DNA of 15,912 nt from CAZCBN01 sp964496975. Lineage in GTDB: Bacteria > Planctomycetota > Phycisphaerae > Phycisphaerales > UBA1924. This document shows, in pieces, positions 6,933 through 14,978 of this stretch. The stretch spans positions 1 to 15,912 of the forward strand of contig CAZCBN010000070.1 of assembly GCA_964496975.1 (NCBI GenBank), read 5' to 3'. The translations under genes and the position numbers were made by a program. Under the pieces are notes generated by a model. It searched no databases. It saw only the letters and a list, made by a program, of their open reading frames with translations, and was not told where the DNA came from. The first letter of the stretch is position 1, and each line of letters begins with the position of its first letter.

Positions 6933-6938
6933 TATAGT
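6933..6938 (+). promoter_or_regulatory. Candidate -10 (TATAGT) for the FG-GAP/dockerin-like gene
   Basis: TATAGT differs by one base from the consensus TATAAT and lies in the 262-bp gap between the tRNA and the gene starting at 7041. An AT-rich stretch (GATTTTTCAG, 6904-6913) is upstream, but its best hexamers are 18-20 bp away and match a -35 poorly. A start near 6945 would leave a leader of about 95 nt. Nothing else supportable is seen in 6779-7040. Confidence 0.4.
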
Positions 6939-7040
6939 GTGTGGAGTTGCCGCCCGATTTGTCGCTTCGAGACGGGGCGCGGTGCCTGCGGGCGCTGTGT
7001 CCGGCCGCGGGTGGTGGCGTTTCACGAGAAGAGGGAACCG

Positions 7041-8882
7041 ATGGTTGGGTCGCGAGTCTGTCTGGTCGTGCTGGCGGTGGTGGTCGCGTCGTGGGCGTCG
7101 CGTGCGTGGGCCCAGTGCTCCACGGTCGTGGCCGATGCGACTTTCGTGCTGCGCAGCGCGTCGCAGCCCGGCCTGAACGATCGCTTCGTCACCGAGTGCG
7201 ACGTGGTGCTGGGCGGCACGCTGACGGTGACGACCGAGCCGGGCTTCTCGCCCGCGCCGGGGCAGCGGTTCGTGCTGATCGACGGCCGGAGCCGGACGGG
7301 GACGTTTGCCGCGGCCTTCCTGCCGCAGCTGCCCGAGGGCGTGATGTTCATGCTCCGGTACACGCCGACGGGCGTGGGGCTGGAGGTGGTGCCGCTGTCG
7401 AGCCTCGTGGACCTGGGGCCTCCGTCGGATTGGGAGGGCGCGGGGGGGCCGGCGGGGTTCGTGCTCGCGGACGTGGATGTGGACGGGTTTGACGACGCCG
7501 TGCTTGCTGTGCCGCGCACCGATGGTGGCGAGGGGCAGATTGTCCTGCTGCTGAACCTGGGCTTTGTTCCGGGCGAGGGGTGGGCGGGCTTCGACGGGCC
7601 GCGGGTGTTCACCGCGGGGGTGTTCAACCCCGTGGGACTCGCCTCCGGCGACATCGGCAGCCTGGCGGAGGGCAAGCGGGCCCTGCCCGACTTTCGGCCC
7701 GACGTGGTCGTGGTGAACGAGATCGACGGCGACACGGCGGTGAGCGTCCTGTTCAGCACGCTTGACCCGCGCGGCCAGACGCTCCTGCTGCCGGCGTTGC
7801 AGGGCGAGTTCGGGCCGTTCTTTGTGTCGGGCAGCTCGCCGGTGGTGGCCGTGGACGACCTGAACGGGGACGGGCTGGACGACTTTGTTGTCGCGTCGCA
7901 GCGGCAGTTTTTGGTCTCGCCCGGCGAGAAGCGCGGCGGCGGCGAGAAGGGGAACTCGGGCTCCCTGACGATTTTCTCCACCAAGGACCCGATCGATCTG
8001 GATCAGGCCGACGTGGCGACGCTGCCGACGGGCACGTTCCCGCGGTCGGTGACGACGTTTGAGGACGACACCGGCGCGGCCAAGGGCAAGGGCGGCCGGG
8101 GGGCACGGCGCTCGCTGCCGAACATCGTGGTGGCGGCGGCGGGTGAACCGTCGGTGTGGTCGCACCCGAATGACGGGGCGGGCGGCTTTGAGTTTGTGCC
8201 GCCGGTGGTGGTGGCGTTGGAGAGCGAGCCGACGCGCGTTCGGGCGACGGACCTGGACGGCGACGGGTCGGACGACATCGCGGTGCTGGCGGCGGACGGG
8301 CAGCGGGTGTCGCTGCTGCTGAACACGTCGGAGCGTGGGGCTCGACCCGGGGCGTTGGACGACGCCCGGGCCCTCCCGGTGGCGACGCAAGTGCAGACGC
8401 TGCAGGGCTTTGATCTTGCCGTCGGGGACTTTGACCGCGACGGGCAAGAAGACCTTGCCTTTGCGGTGGCCGTGCCGCGGCCCCAGCAGGGGGGGATCGG
8501 GCGTCTTGTGCGGTTCCTGCTGAACCAGACCGAGGACCCGGCGGCGCTCGTGTTCGTGGAAGACGGGCAGACGCAGCCCTCGGTGCCGGGCCCGCGGTTC
8601 CTGGAGGTGGGCAACATCGACGGGGACGGGGCGGACGACCTGGTGGCGGCCAACGAGGACGTGGGCCAGACGGAGGTTCGCGTCGCGGTCAACAACGTCT
8701 GCGGTCCCGACCTGAACGCGGACAACCGCCTGAACGTGCTGGACGTGATCGCGATGGTGGAGCTTTTGGAGCGGGCCGACCCGCGGGCCGACTTCGCCCC
8801 CGAGGAGGGCGTGCTGGATATCTTTGACCTGTTCGACTTCCTGGCGGCCCTTGATCGCGGGTGTGTCGGCATCGACCCGTGA
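7041..8882 (+). CDS. Secreted FG-GAP/VCBS-repeat protein with C-terminal GC-type dockerin-like domain
   Basis: 613 residues. The signal peptide (~1-24) has the hydrophobic core VCLVVLAVVVASW and a likely cut after Ala-Trp-Ala. Residues ~58-118 resemble the beta-strand segment found in autotransporter-like surface proteins (GTLTVTTEPGFSPAPGQRFV). Five FG-GAP/VCBS blades carry Asp-rich loops at ~141 (DVDVDGFDD), ~274 (DLNGDGLDD), ~403 (DLDGDGSDD), ~463 (DFDRDGQED) and ~525 (NIDGDGADD), suggesting a calcium-binding beta-propeller. The last ~55 residues, between Cys554 and Cys608, form a dockerin-like pair. The first loop is DLNADNRLNVLDV; the second is degenerate (DFAPEEGVLDIFD). In Phycisphaerae such domains occur at the C-terminus of many exported proteins; binding partners are not established. 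Start ATG 7041 has GAGGG at 7031-7035 and gives a clean signal peptide. Ligand unknown. Confidence 0.85.
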   Translation: MVGSRVCLVVLAVVVASWASRAWAQCSTVVADATFVLRSASQPGLNDRFVTECDVVLGGTLTVTTEPGFSPAPGQRFVLIDGRSRTGTFAAAFLPQLPEGVMFMLRYTPTGVGLEVVPLSSLVDLGPPSDWEGAGGPAGFVLADVDVDGFDDAVLAVPRTDGGEGQIVLLLNLGFVPGEGWAGFDGPRVFTAGVFNPVGLASGDIGSLAEGKRALPDFRPDVVVVNEIDGDTAVSVLFSTLDPRGQTLLLPALQGEFGPFFVSGSSPVVAVDDLNGDGLDDFVVASQRQFLVSPGEKRGGGEKGNSGSLTIFSTKDPIDLDQADVATLPTGTFPRSVTTFEDDTGAAKGKGGRGARRSLPNIVVAAAGEPSVWSHPNDGAGGFEFVPPVVVALESEPTRVRATDLDGDGSDDIAVLAADGQRVSLLLNTSERGARPGALDDARALPVATQVQTLQGFDLAVGDFDRDGQEDLAFAVAVPRPQQGGIGRLVRFLLNQTEDPAALVFVEDGQTQPSVPGPRFLEVGNIDGDGADDLVAANEDVGQTEVRVAVNNVCGPDLNADNRLNVLDVIAMVELLERADPRADFAPEEGVLDIFDLFDFLAALDRGCVGIDP

Positions 8883-8985
8883 GTGCGGGCGGCGCCGTGA
8901 CGCTTCAGGGAACATCGGGCGAGTCGTCGCCCGGAGCCGCGTGCTCCGCCGCCGCGCCCGCGTGCGGCTCACAGCGAAGGCCGCG

Positions 8986-11900
8986 ATGGTTCCAGAATCG
9001 TCAGGACATTCCAGACAGGCCCCGCCCGCCGATCCGGCGTTCTCGGACGCGGTGACGCACCCGGTGGCGGTTGGGGACGACGCGCCGGCCTCGGGCGCGG
9101 TGCGGCGAACGGGTGTCGCGGGCTTTGGTGGGGATGACGCTGGGGCGAGGGATGACGCTCGTCCGGGGGAAGACTCCGGGTGGGCCGGGGCCTCGGCGGG
9201 GGCGTCGTCCGGGAGCGCGATCGGGGCAAGCCGGCACGGCGGCCCGGCGTCCGACCCCGACGCGGAGACCAGCCCCGACTCGTCCGACGCGTTGTTCGAG
9301 CCGGTGCGGGGCCGGCTGGACGACGAGCAGCCCGAGCTGATCGGTCCCTACCGGGTGCTGAGCGCGTTGGGCCGGGGCGGCATGGGCTCGGTGTACCTCG
9401 CGGTGCGCGAGGACGACCGCTTCCAGAAGCGGGTGGCGGTGAAGCTGGTGCGGCGCGGGCTGGACACCGACGAGGCGCTGGCGCGGTTTGACCTGGAGCG
9501 CCAGGTGCTGGGGGCGCTGAACCACCCGAACATCGCGAGGCTCCACGACGCGGGGTGCACGGACGACGGGCGGCCGTACTTCGTGATGGAGTACGTCGAG
9601 GGCAAGCCCATCGACCGGTTCTGCGACGACCTGCGGCTGCCGATCCCGCGGCGGGTGGAGCTGTTCCGCAAGGTGTGCGCGGCGGTGCAGTACGCGCACC
9701 AGAACCTGATCGTGCACCGCGACATCAAGCCCAGCAACATCCTCGTCAGCCCGATGGGCGAGCCGAAGCTGCTGGACTTCGGCATCGCGAAGCTGCTGTC
9801 GCCCGAGGCGTACGGGATGGACGCGCTGACGCGGGCCGACCAGCGGCTGATGACGTACGAGTACGCGAGCCCCGAGCAGGTGCAGGGCCTGCCGCTGACG
9901 ACGGCGAGCGATGTGTACTCGCTGGGCGTGCTGCTGTACGAGCTGCTGACGGGGCGGCGTCCCTACCAGATCACGCGGCGCGTGCACGAGGAGATCGCGC
10001 GGATCATCTGCGACTCTGAGCCCCTGCGGCCCAGCACCGCCGTGGGCCAGCCCGCGACGCAGCAGACGCAGGCCGGCACGACGACGGTGGCGGCGGAGGA
10101 GATCGCGCGGCGGCGGGTGGCGCCCACGTCGCGGCTGCGGCGGGCGCTGACGGGCGACCTCGACAACATCGTGCTGATGGCGCTGCGCAAGAGCCCGCAC
10201 CGCCGGTACACGTCGCCCGACCATCTCGCCGAAGACCTGAGCCGCTACCTGTCGGGCGAGCCGGTCATCGCGCGCGGGGACGGGGCGGCGTACAAGTTCA
10301 TGAAGTTTGTGACGCGGCACCGCGGGGCGGTTGCCGCGGCGTCGGTCGTCGCGGTGAGCGTGCTCGCGGGCGGGGCCGCGACGGCGTGGCAGTGGCAGCG
10401 GGCGGAGGGGGAGCGGGCCCAGGCCGTCGCCGCGCGGGACGACGAGCGCGAGGCCCGGCAGCAGGCCGAGGAGCGGTTCGAGCAACTGCGCCGCATGGCC
10501 CGGCTGCTGGACGAGATCGACCGCGACATCGAGCGGGCGCCGGGGGCGACGGCGGCCCGCAAGGTGCTCTCGTCGGCCGTGGTGCGCGTGCTGGACGATC
10601 TGGCGGCGTCGTTCGGCGAGGACGCGGCGCTGCGGGGCGAGCTGGCGGCGGGGTACCGCCGCGCGGGCTCGCTGGCGGCGGGGCCGACGGGGGCGACCGA
10701 GGACGCGCTGCGGCACCTGGACCGTGCCGTGGAAATCTCCTCCGCGTCGGCTGATCTAGCCGCCGAAGAGGCCGCGGCACGGATCGAGCGGAGCGCCGTG
10801 CGCCGCGTGCTGGGCCGGCTTGACGAGGCGGCGGCCGACGCGCGGCGCGCCGGGGAAGTCGCCGCGGCGATCGGCGACGGGGCGGAGCCGGGCGAGCGCG
10901 ACCGGCTCCGGGCCGCCGCGTTGCTGGCCGAGGCACGGGTGCTGGGCGAGCGGGGCGACGCCGCGGCGGAGGCCGAGCGGCTGGAGCGGGCCGCGGGCCT
11001 CGCGGCGCCGGCCCTGAAGGCGAACGCGGACGACGTGCGGGCGGCGGAGCTGCTCGCCTCCATCGAGACGCAGTCGGGCCGGCGGGCCGAGCGGCTCGGC
11101 GAGCTCGACGCGTCGCTCGCGGCGTACGAGCGGGCGCTGGCGCTGCGGAGCGCGGTCTCCCGTCAGCGGGGCGAGTCGGACGTCATCGCGCAGCAGCGGC
11201 TCATCGAGGCCAGGCTGAACCTCGGGGCGGCGCAGATGTTTTTGAGCATCCGCGACCCGGCGACGGGCGCCTACGCCGCGACGCCCGTGCGGCCCGACCT
11301 TGCCGAGGCCGCCGAGCGCACGTTTGTGGATGCGCGTGCCGCCGCGGACGCGTTGTTCCAGCAGGACCCGTTCAGCGCGACGGCGTTCCGCCAGCTGGCG
11401 GAGACGTACAACGCCGTGCGCGACGTCTATTTCGTGCAGGGGCTGCACCAGCGGGCCGTCGCGGCGGGCGAGGCCGCGATCGCCCGGCTTGAGCGTGCCT
11501 CCGCCGCCGACCCCCTGAACGCCGAAAAGCGGCGGGCGCTCGCGCTCGCCCGGGCCCGGCTCGGCGAGACATTCCTGCGGCTGAACGATGCGAACGCGGC
11601 GCTCGCGCCCTACCTCGAAGCGGTGCGCGAGTACCGCGAGCTGCTCGACCTGGAGCCGTCGAGCTCGCAGTATCGCTTTGAACTGCTCCGCGCCTCGACA
11701 GCGCTGGGCATGACGCACTACAGCGTGGAAGACCTCCCCGCGGCGAGGCGTGCGTATGAGGAGGCCGTGCAGGCGGGCGAGCGGTTGCAGGCCGACAACG
11801 CCGTGGGCGATGTCGAGCGGCCCTGGTACGGCACGGCGACGCGGTCGCTGGGGCAGGTGCTGGTGGAGCTGGGCGAGGGGCGCCGCGCGCTGGAGCTCTT

Positions 11901-12123
11901 TGACCGCGCCGACGCGCTGCTGCCGACGAGCGACGAGGCCGACCTCGAAGACCGCGCCGAGGCGCTGCACCTGGTGGGCCGATCGGACGAGGCGTTGGCC
12001 CTCGCGGAGCGGCTGCTCGAGTCGCTCCGTGCCAACGCGGCGCGGACCGATCGCCAGAACCGCGTGCTCGATCGCCTCGCGGGCCGGGTGGACGAGTACC
12101 GGCGGGCCGCGGGCGGCGGCTGA
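8986..12123 (+). CDS. Transmembrane Ser/Thr protein kinase with C-terminal TPR region
   Basis: 1045 residues. Residues 1-118 are Ala/Gly/Asp-rich and low complexity. Residues 119-~430 are a complete Hanks-type kinase: glycine loop LGRGGMGSVY, ATP-anchoring Lys153 (VAVKL), catalytic Asp246 (HRDIKPSN), Mg-binding Asp264 (DFG), activation segment ending YEYASPEQ, and DVYSLGVLLYELLTGRRPY. One membrane helix follows at ~447-468 (VVAVSVLAGGAATAW), so the kinase is cytoplasmic and the remaining ~575 residues lie outside. Next to the membrane is an Arg/Glu-rich coiled-coil-like stretch (~475-520). TPR-like helical pairs follow, clearest around the AYERALALRS segment and the YLEAVREYRELLDLEP to ALELFDRADALLP stretch. 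This layout is frequent in Planctomycetota kinases. Start ATG 8986 has GAAGG 5 nt upstream; an open frame from 8824 would overlap the previous gene. Signal and targets are unknown. Confidence 0.92.
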   Translation: MVPESSGHSRQAPPADPAFSDAVTHPVAVGDDAPASGAVRRTGVAGFGGDDAGARDDARPGEDSGWAGASAGASSGSAIGASRHGGPASDPDAETSPDSSDALFEPVRGRLDDEQPELIGPYRVLSALGRGGMGSVYLAVREDDRFQKRVAVKLVRRGLDTDEALARFDLERQVLGALNHPNIARLHDAGCTDDGRPYFVMEYVEGKPIDRFCDDLRLPIPRRVELFRKVCAAVQYAHQNLIVHRDIKPSNILVSPMGEPKLLDFGIAKLLSPEAYGMDALTRADQRLMTYEYASPEQVQGLPLTTASDVYSLGVLLYELLTGRRPYQITRRVHEEIARIICDSEPLRPSTAVGQPATQQTQAGTTTVAAEEIARRRVAPTSRLRRALTGDLDNIVLMALRKSPHRRYTSPDHLAEDLSRYLSGEPVIARGDGAAYKFMKFVTRHRGAVAAASVVAVSVLAGGAATAWQWQRAEGERAQAVAARDDEREARQQAEERFEQLRRMARLLDEIDRDIERAPGATAARKVLSSAVVRVLDDLAASFGEDAALRGELAAGYRRAGSLAAGPTGATEDALRHLDRAVEISSASADLAAEEAAARIERSAVRRVLGRLDEAAADARRAGEVAAAIGDGAEPGERDRLRAAALLAEARVLGERGDAAAEAERLERAAGLAAPALKANADDVRAAELLASIETQSGRRAERLGELDASLAAYERALALRSAVSRQRGESDVIAQQRLIEARLNLGAAQMFLSIRDPATGAYAATPVRPDLAEAAERTFVDARAAADALFQQDPFSATAFRQLAETYNAVRDVYFVQGLHQRAVAAGEAAIARLERASAADPLNAEKRRALALARARLGETFLRLNDANAALAPYLEAVREYRELLDLEPSSSQYRFELLRASTALGMTHYSVEDLPAARRAYEEAVQAGERLQADNAVGDVERPWYGTATRSLGQVLVELGEGRRALELFDRADALLPTSDEADLEDRAEALHLVGRSDEALALAERLLESLRANAARTDRQNRVLDRLAGRVDEYRRAAGGG

Positions 12124-12385
12124 CGCACGGCGAGCGGACCCCGGATCGCGTGGTGCCCGTGTCGCGGGCGTCGATCCGAACGTTGTCCAATCAAACTTTT
12201 GCCCCGGGCCTGCAACAGGTCGGCAGATGCCGCGTTGAGCCGCCGTGGACCGGCCCAGAGCCGCCGCGAGCCGCGAAGTGCGGGTTCGCGGGCGGACGGG
12301 ACCGGTTGGCTTGAGTCGGTTCGAGGCGGCGGTTGAGGCCGTCGCCGGCCGCGGGGCACGCCGGGCACACGAAGGAGGCACGCAG
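12124..12385. other. Intergenic region before the EF-hand gene
   Basis: 262 bp with no supportable gene. The only AT-rich spot is around 12181-12202 (TTGTCCAATCAAACTTTTGC), which could hold promoter elements for the EF-hand gene, but no convincing -10/-35 pair is seen. A GAAGGAGG Shine-Dalgarno closes the region at 12371-12378. No terminator follows the kinase gene, so read-through is possible. Confidence 0.5.
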
Positions 12386-13225
12386 ATGGCACGGACGGTC
12401 ACTTGGCTTGTGGCGGGCACGATTCTGGCGTCGACGGCTGCGCTCGGCTTCGCCGCGGCCGGCCGCCCCGGCGCGGCGTTCGGGGCCGGCGCGGGCGGGC
12501 GGCCCGGGCCGCGGCTCTTCGCGATGGCGGGTCGCCTCGCGGACACGAACGGCGACGGCGAGGTCTCGCGCGACGAGTGGGCCGCCGCGTGGGAGAAGTT
12601 CCAGGCCCGACGCGACGACATCCGAGGCCGCGTGCTGGAGCGCTTTGACGCCGACGGCGACGGGGCCATGAACGACGCCGAACGCCAGACGGCTCGCGCC
12701 GCCTTCCAGGCGCGGTTCGGCGCGGGCGCCGGCCAGGGCGAGTTCGCCGAGCGCATCGGCCGGCGCGTCTTTGATATGGACCGCGACGGCGAGCTGAACG
12801 AGGCCGAGCTCGCGGCCGCGCAGCAGGCCCGCGAAGCCATCAAGACCGCGGCGTACACGATGTTCGGCGAGGCGTTCGACGCCGACGGCGACGGCGCGTT
12901 CAGCCCCGACGAGCGGGCGGCGATCGCGGGCCACGTGCGTGACCAGGCGATGGCTCGCCGCGAGGCCGCGGTCGCGCGGTTCGACACCGACGCGGACGGC
13001 CGCCTGAACGCGGACGAGTCGTACGAGGTCTACATCACGGTGCGGGCCCGCGTGGAAGAGGCCCGGGCCAACCGCCGGCAGGGGCAGGGCCCGGCCGACG
13101 CGGGCGAGGTGCAGGGGTTCATCGACGCCGTCCGCCGCGGCCAGCCGAAGGCCGACGTAAACGGCGACGGCAAGGTTGACTCGATGGACCTGGGCCGCTT
13201 CCTCGACGGGGCGAACGACATCTGA
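12386..13225 (+). CDS. Secreted EF-hand protein with dockerin-like last loop
   Basis: 279 residues. The N-terminal signal peptide (~1-27) has core TWLVAGTILASTAALGFAAA and is followed by a Gly/Arg-rich linker. Six Asp-rich calcium loops are visible: DTNGDGEVSRDE (53), DADGDGAMNDAE (88), DMDRDGELNEAE (130), DADGDGAFSPDE (165), DTDADGRLNADE (200) and DVNGDGKVDSMDL (257). The first five have the EF-hand D-x-D/N-x-D-G-x-x-x-x-x-E spacing. The sixth ends ...DSMDLGRFLDGAND, as in a dockerin half-repeat. Three of the spacings are exactly 35 residues. No enzymatic motif is present; a role in extracytoplasmic calcium binding or protein interaction is inferred. Start ATG 12386 has GAAGGAGG with a 7-nt spacer, the best ribosome-binding site in the window. 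A strong terminator lies 55 bp after the stop. Confidence 0.85.
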   Translation: MARTVTWLVAGTILASTAALGFAAAGRPGAAFGAGAGGRPGPRLFAMAGRLADTNGDGEVSRDEWAAAWEKFQARRDDIRGRVLERFDADGDGAMNDAERQTARAAFQARFGAGAGQGEFAERIGRRVFDMDRDGELNEAELAAAQQAREAIKTAAYTMFGEAFDADGDGAFSPDERAAIAGHVRDQAMARREAAVARFDTDADGRLNADESYEVYITVRARVEEARANRRQGQGPADAGEVQGFIDAVRRGQPKADVNGDGKVDSMDLGRFLDGANDI

Positions 13226-13279
13226 ACGAGGCCGAAGGAGCGAGTGACGGACTCGCCGCGCGACATCCTGACGCGACGC

Positions 13280-13305
13280 ACGCCGGCCTAGCGCCGGCGT
13301 TTTTT
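13280..13305 (+). terminator. Rho-independent terminator after the EF-hand gene
   Basis: A perfect 8-bp GC-rich stem, ACGCCGGC (13280-13287) with GCCGGCGT (13293-13300), encloses a 5-nt loop (CTAGC) and is followed directly by a T run to 13305. It ends the + strand block. There is no matching A run on its left, so it should act mainly on + transcripts and not on the convergent acyltransferase operon. Confidence 0.9.
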
Positions 13306-13334
13306 ATGGCTCGCGACCCGGCTTAGGACTCGGC

Positions 13335-14000
13335 TCACAACGAAGACGCCCGGCTCTCTCTCGGAATCGGGCGGGCCGGCACGCCCACCACGGTCGCGCC
13401 GGCCGGGATGTCGTCGAGCACGACGGCCCCAGCGCCGATCACCGCGCCGGCGCCGACCCGCGTGCCCTGCAGCACGCACGCCCCCGCGCCGACGTGCACG
13501 CCCACGCCGACGCTCGCGCCGCCCAGCACCATCGCCCCGCTCGCCACGTGCGTCCCCTCGCCCACCGAGGCGTCGTGCTCCACAACGGCGTGCGTGTTCA
13601 CGATGACGCTCCGGCCGACGTGGGCCCGTGGCCCGACCACCGCGCCCGCCGCGACGAACGCGCCGGGCGCGAGCGAGGCGTGCGGCGAGACCGTCGCGGC
13701 GGGGTGCACGATCGTCAGCAGGCGCACGCCCGCGGCGAGGGCCATGTCGTCGAGGGCCCGCCTCGCGGTGGTGGGGCCGGCGCTGCCGACGGCGATGTGG
13801 GCGCAGTCAAAGCCGAGGGCGATCGCGTCGCGCACGCGCGTGGTCGGCCCGAGCACTGGGCGGCCCAGCACGGTGTCGCCCTGCCGGCTCGGGTTGTCGT
13901 CCAGCAGGCCCACGACCTCAACGCCGGGGACGCGTTCGGCCGCGTCGATCACCACCGCCGCGTGCCCGCCCGCGCCGATCAGCACCACCCTGCGCCGCAT
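13335..14000 (-). CDS. NeuD/PglD-family sugar O- or N-acyltransferase
   Basis: 221 residues. The N-terminal nucleotide-sugar-binding domain begins RRRVVLIGAGGHAAVVIDAA and continues to EVVGLLDDNPSRQG (~27-41), typical of PglD/NeuD proteins. From ~95 a left-handed beta-helix of hexapeptide repeats follows (HPAATVSPHASLAPGAFV, then repeated G-x-V/A patterns to ~205). His142 in VVEHDASVGEGTHVA corresponds to the general-base His of PglD. The ending GVPARPIPR is standard for the family. It should transfer an acyl group, usually acetyl from acetyl-CoA, to an amino or hydroxyl group of a nucleotide sugar in the cytoplasm; the sugar is unknown. Start ATG 14000 has AGGAGAG (14006-14012) 5 nt upstream; the longer open frame is an Arg-rich artefact. 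It lies 64 bp after trpA on the same strand. Confidence 0.87.
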   Translation of the reverse strand: MRRRVVLIGAGGHAAVVIDAAERVPGVEVVGLLDDNPSRQGDTVLGRPVLGPTTRVRDAIALGFDCAHIAVGSAGPTTARRALDDMALAAGVRLLTIVHPAATVSPHASLAPGAFVAAGAVVGPRAHVGRSVIVNTHAVVEHDASVGEGTHVASGAMVLGGASVGVGVHVGAGACVLQGTRVGAGAVIGAGAVVLDDIPAGATVVGVPARPIPRESRASSL

Positions 14001-14064
14001 GCCTGCTCTCCTGTGATCCCGCGTGCGCCCGCGGCCGGCCGCGTCCGCGCGTGCCGATGGCCGC

Positions 14065-14937
14065 TCAGGACGCCGGCCCGTGCGGCGAGGCGGCGTGGCC
14101 CGGCGCGTCCGACGCCGCGCCGCCCGCACCCCCAGCGTCCATCGCGAGCCCCGCCGCGAGCGAGCCCACGAACCGCTCAACGGTGTCGGCCGCGGACTGC
14201 CCGGCGGCGTGCGCCTCGTCCAGTCGGCGGACCAGCGCGCTGCCGACGATCGCCGCGTCGGCGTGGCGCACGACCGCGGCGACCTGCTCGGCGCTGGAGA
14301 TGCCGAAGCCGCACGCCAGCGGCAGCGGCGTCATCTGCCGGAGGCGACGGACCTGCGCCGCGATGTCGGGCGCGTCGGACCGCTCGCCCGTGATGCCCGT
14401 CCGCGCGAGCAGGTACACAAAGCCGCTGCACGCGGCGACGATCTTCTCGGCCCGCGCGGGGGGCGTCGTCGGCGCGACCAGGAGGCTCGCGCTCAGGCCC
14501 GCCTCACGCACCGCGGCGAGCAGCGGGTCGCTCTCCTCCAGCGGGGCGTCGGGGAAGATGAAGCCGTCAAAGCCCGCCCCCGCCGCGCGGCGCACAAACT
14601 CCCGCGGCCCGCCCGCGGCGAGCACGAGCGAGACGCTCACCATCGCCACGAGCCCGAGGCCGAGGCCCGACCGCGCCTCACCCACCTCCGCGAAGACGTC
14701 CCGCGGCCGCACGCCCGCCGTCAAGGCCCGGTGCATGGCGGCCGCGATCACCGGCCCGTCGGCGATCGGGTCGCTGAACGGGATGCCGATCTCGACGATG
14801 CTCGCCCCGGCCCGCTCGGCCGCGCGCAGCATCGGGCCCAGCTCGCCCCGCGCGGGGTGCCCGCCCACCACAAACGGCATCAGCGCCCTGCCCCCGCGCC
14901 CGCGGAGATCCTGAAAAATCGCGTCGATCCGGCTCAT
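14065..14937 (-). CDS. trpA: Tryptophan synthase alpha subunit
   Basis: 290 residues. Cleaves indole-3-glycerol phosphate to indole, passed to TrpB, and glyceraldehyde-3-phosphate. From ATG 14937 the numbering is colinear with enteric TrpA: catalytic Glu49 in VEIGIPFSDP, Asp60 in ADG, Asp130 in FPDAPLEES, Tyr175 and Arg179 in YLLARTGITG, with Thr183 and Gly184. Phosphate-binding GFGISS and GSALV follow. Oddities are GHP instead of GDP at 26-28 (His27) and Val at position 102, usually Tyr. The C-terminal ~25 residues are an Ala/Gly-rich extension. An in-frame GTG at 14982 overlaps the stop of the upstream aminopeptidase gene (GTGA) and could be a coupled start adding 15 residues, but family alignment favours 14937. 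No trpB is visible; it would be elsewhere or beyond the window. Confidence 0.93.
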   Translation of the reverse strand: MSRIDAIFQDLRGRGGRALMPFVVGGHPARGELGPMLRAAERAGASIVEIGIPFSDPIADGPVIAAAMHRALTAGVRPRDVFAEVGEARSGLGLGLVAMVSVSLVLAAGGPREFVRRAAGAGFDGFIFPDAPLEESDPLLAAVREAGLSASLLVAPTTPPARAEKIVAACSGFVYLLARTGITGERSDAPDIAAQVRRLRQMTPLPLACGFGISSAEQVAAVVRHADAAIVGSALVRRLDEAHAAGQSAADTVERFVGSLAAGLAMDAGGAGGAASDAPGHAASPHGPAS

Positions 14938-14978
14938 GGGCCTTGGTCGCTCCCCGGGCGGCAACGCCCGCACGTTGC

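Noticed and set aside
6747..8972. A 741-codon open frame on - opposite the tRNA and FG-GAP gene
   Set aside because: Low-complexity Arg/His/Pro composition, it covers a tRNA, and the opposite strand has a signal peptide and five FG-GAP loops.
8824..8985. A longer N-terminus for the kinase starting at 8824
   Set aside because: It would overlap the previous gene by 59 bp with Arg-rich sequence and no ribosome-binding site; ATG 8986 has GAAGG at good spacing.
12245..12385. A longer N-terminus for the EF-hand protein starting at 12245
   Set aside because: It would bury the signal peptide 47 residues inside; ATG 12386 has a GAAGGAGG site and a clean signal peptide.
9001..12987. Two long minus-strand open frames opposite the kinase and EF-hand genes
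   Set aside because: No recognisable motifs; the plus strand holds a complete kinase and six calcium loops.
14001..14180. A longer N-terminus for the acyltransferase
   Set aside because: Arg-rich and overlapping trpA; the Rossmann-like start RRRVVLIGAGGHA directly follows ATG 14000, which has AGGAGAG upstream.
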